This document shows, in pieces, positions 63,780 to 64,000 of a stretch of 64,000 nucleotides of DNA (position 1 is the stretch's first letter; each line of letters opens with the position of its first letter). The stretch lies in NCBI GenBank assembly GCA_003116975.1, contig BGKB01000012.1:620001-684000 (forward strand). Direction: 5' to 3'. This stretch comes from Aurantiochytrium sp. KH105 (Eukaryota; Sar; Bigyra; Thraustochytrida; Thraustochytriidae). The translations under genes and the position numbers were made by a program. Under the pieces are notes generated by a model that did not search any database, was not told the origin of the DNA, and was given only the letters and a program-made list of their open reading frames with translations.

Positions 63780-64000
63780 CTCGTTGCTTTTTGCTTCTCG
63801 GACTGCTGGCGCTGGCTAATGTAATGCTAGTGCAGGTTCGCGTTACGGTTCAGGTTTGCGTTACGGTTCTGGTCCGCGCAGGCGAGAGAGGAGACCGGCG
63901 ATGCTGGCGTTTTGCTCGTCACCTGCCTGTCTCTCTTGTCTGCCTTGTCGGTCTGCTGCAGTGCCCGGCCGACGACTCCCACGCATTGCAGCGCATGCAT
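63780..64000. other. Window edge; 18-bp tandem repeat, no gene
   Basis: Two copies of CAGGTTCGCGTTACGGTT (second copy with one T) lie at 63833-63868 in the upstream region of the MCTP-like gene. The remaining sequence is GC-rich with no readable coding segment. Confidence 0.6.

Overview
This is a nuclear window from a eukaryote, not a bacterium. It is GC-rich, intron-poor and gene-dense. It carries 24 confidently placed protein-coding genes, mostly as single long exons, separated by intergenic DNA full of tetranucleotide and trinucleotide microsatellites and pyrimidine-rich tracts. The gene set is purely eukaryotic: lariat debranching enzyme, MCM9, a CHK2-type FHA kinase, a PIH-domain dynein-assembly factor, a TRAPPC14-like protein, a SNARE, a bZIP factor and a SNF2 helicase. 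Intron poverty, ciliary genes without plastid genes, and mosaic fusions (PH-DnaJ-PH, bZIP-SnoaL) fit a stramenopile protist, most likely a thraustochytrid/labyrinthulomycete. That placement is inference. No rRNA, tRNA, CRISPR array, transposase, reverse transcriptase, LTR or virus-like gene was found.

Layout. 1-6.0 kb: a macrodomain protein (+), a SNARE (-), a calpain-fold protein lacking its catalytic residues (-, with one predicted 5' intron), and an IMP1-like signal peptidase (+). 6.0-8.65 kb: no gene, only microsatellites. 8.65-11.4 kb: a large low-complexity orphan gene whose start sits beside an assembly N. 11.9-12.75 kb: a dienelactone-hydrolase-family protein (-). 12.75-16.7 kb: no convincing gene. 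16.7-20.1 kb: inorganic pyrophosphatase with an N-myristoylation-type start (+), converging on the DBR1 debranching enzyme (-). 20.35-20.74 kb: a diverged tandem duplication. 20.9-27.3 kb: DUF389 membrane protein (-) and MCM9 (+), divergent. 27.4-33.8 kb: tweety-like membrane protein (-), PH-DnaJ-PH protein (-), ECH1-type isomerase/hydratase (-). 34.4-35.1 kb: a possible unrecognised spliced gene (-). 35.4-40.7 kb: TRMT2A-type tRNA methyltransferase (+), a pseudokinase-like protein (-), DNAAF6/PIH1D3 (-). 42.0-51.0 kb: bZIP-SnoaL protein (+), an S4/cNBD channel with an atypical pore (+), a TFIIS-N protein (+), a CaaX-ended PP2C phosphatase (-). 52.1-63.8 kb: ERCC6L2-like SNF2 helicase (+), TRAPPC14-like protein (+), a 1-kb intergenic stretch with a structured hairpin, a CHK2-like kinase (-), and an MCTP-like C2/membrane protein (-).

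The genes are independent units with no sign of operons. Two themes recur. One is genome maintenance: MCM9, CHK2-like kinase, ERCC6L2-like helicase. The other is the flagellum and membrane traffic: DNAAF6, TRAPPC14-like, SNARE, MCTP-like, tweety-like. The most interesting signals are an 8-bp palindrome (TAGGCCTA) found seven times, always outside the called genes, a GNRA-capped hairpin at 59.3 kb, a dead calpain, a channel without a GYG filter, and several unusual domain fusions or lipid-anchor signals.
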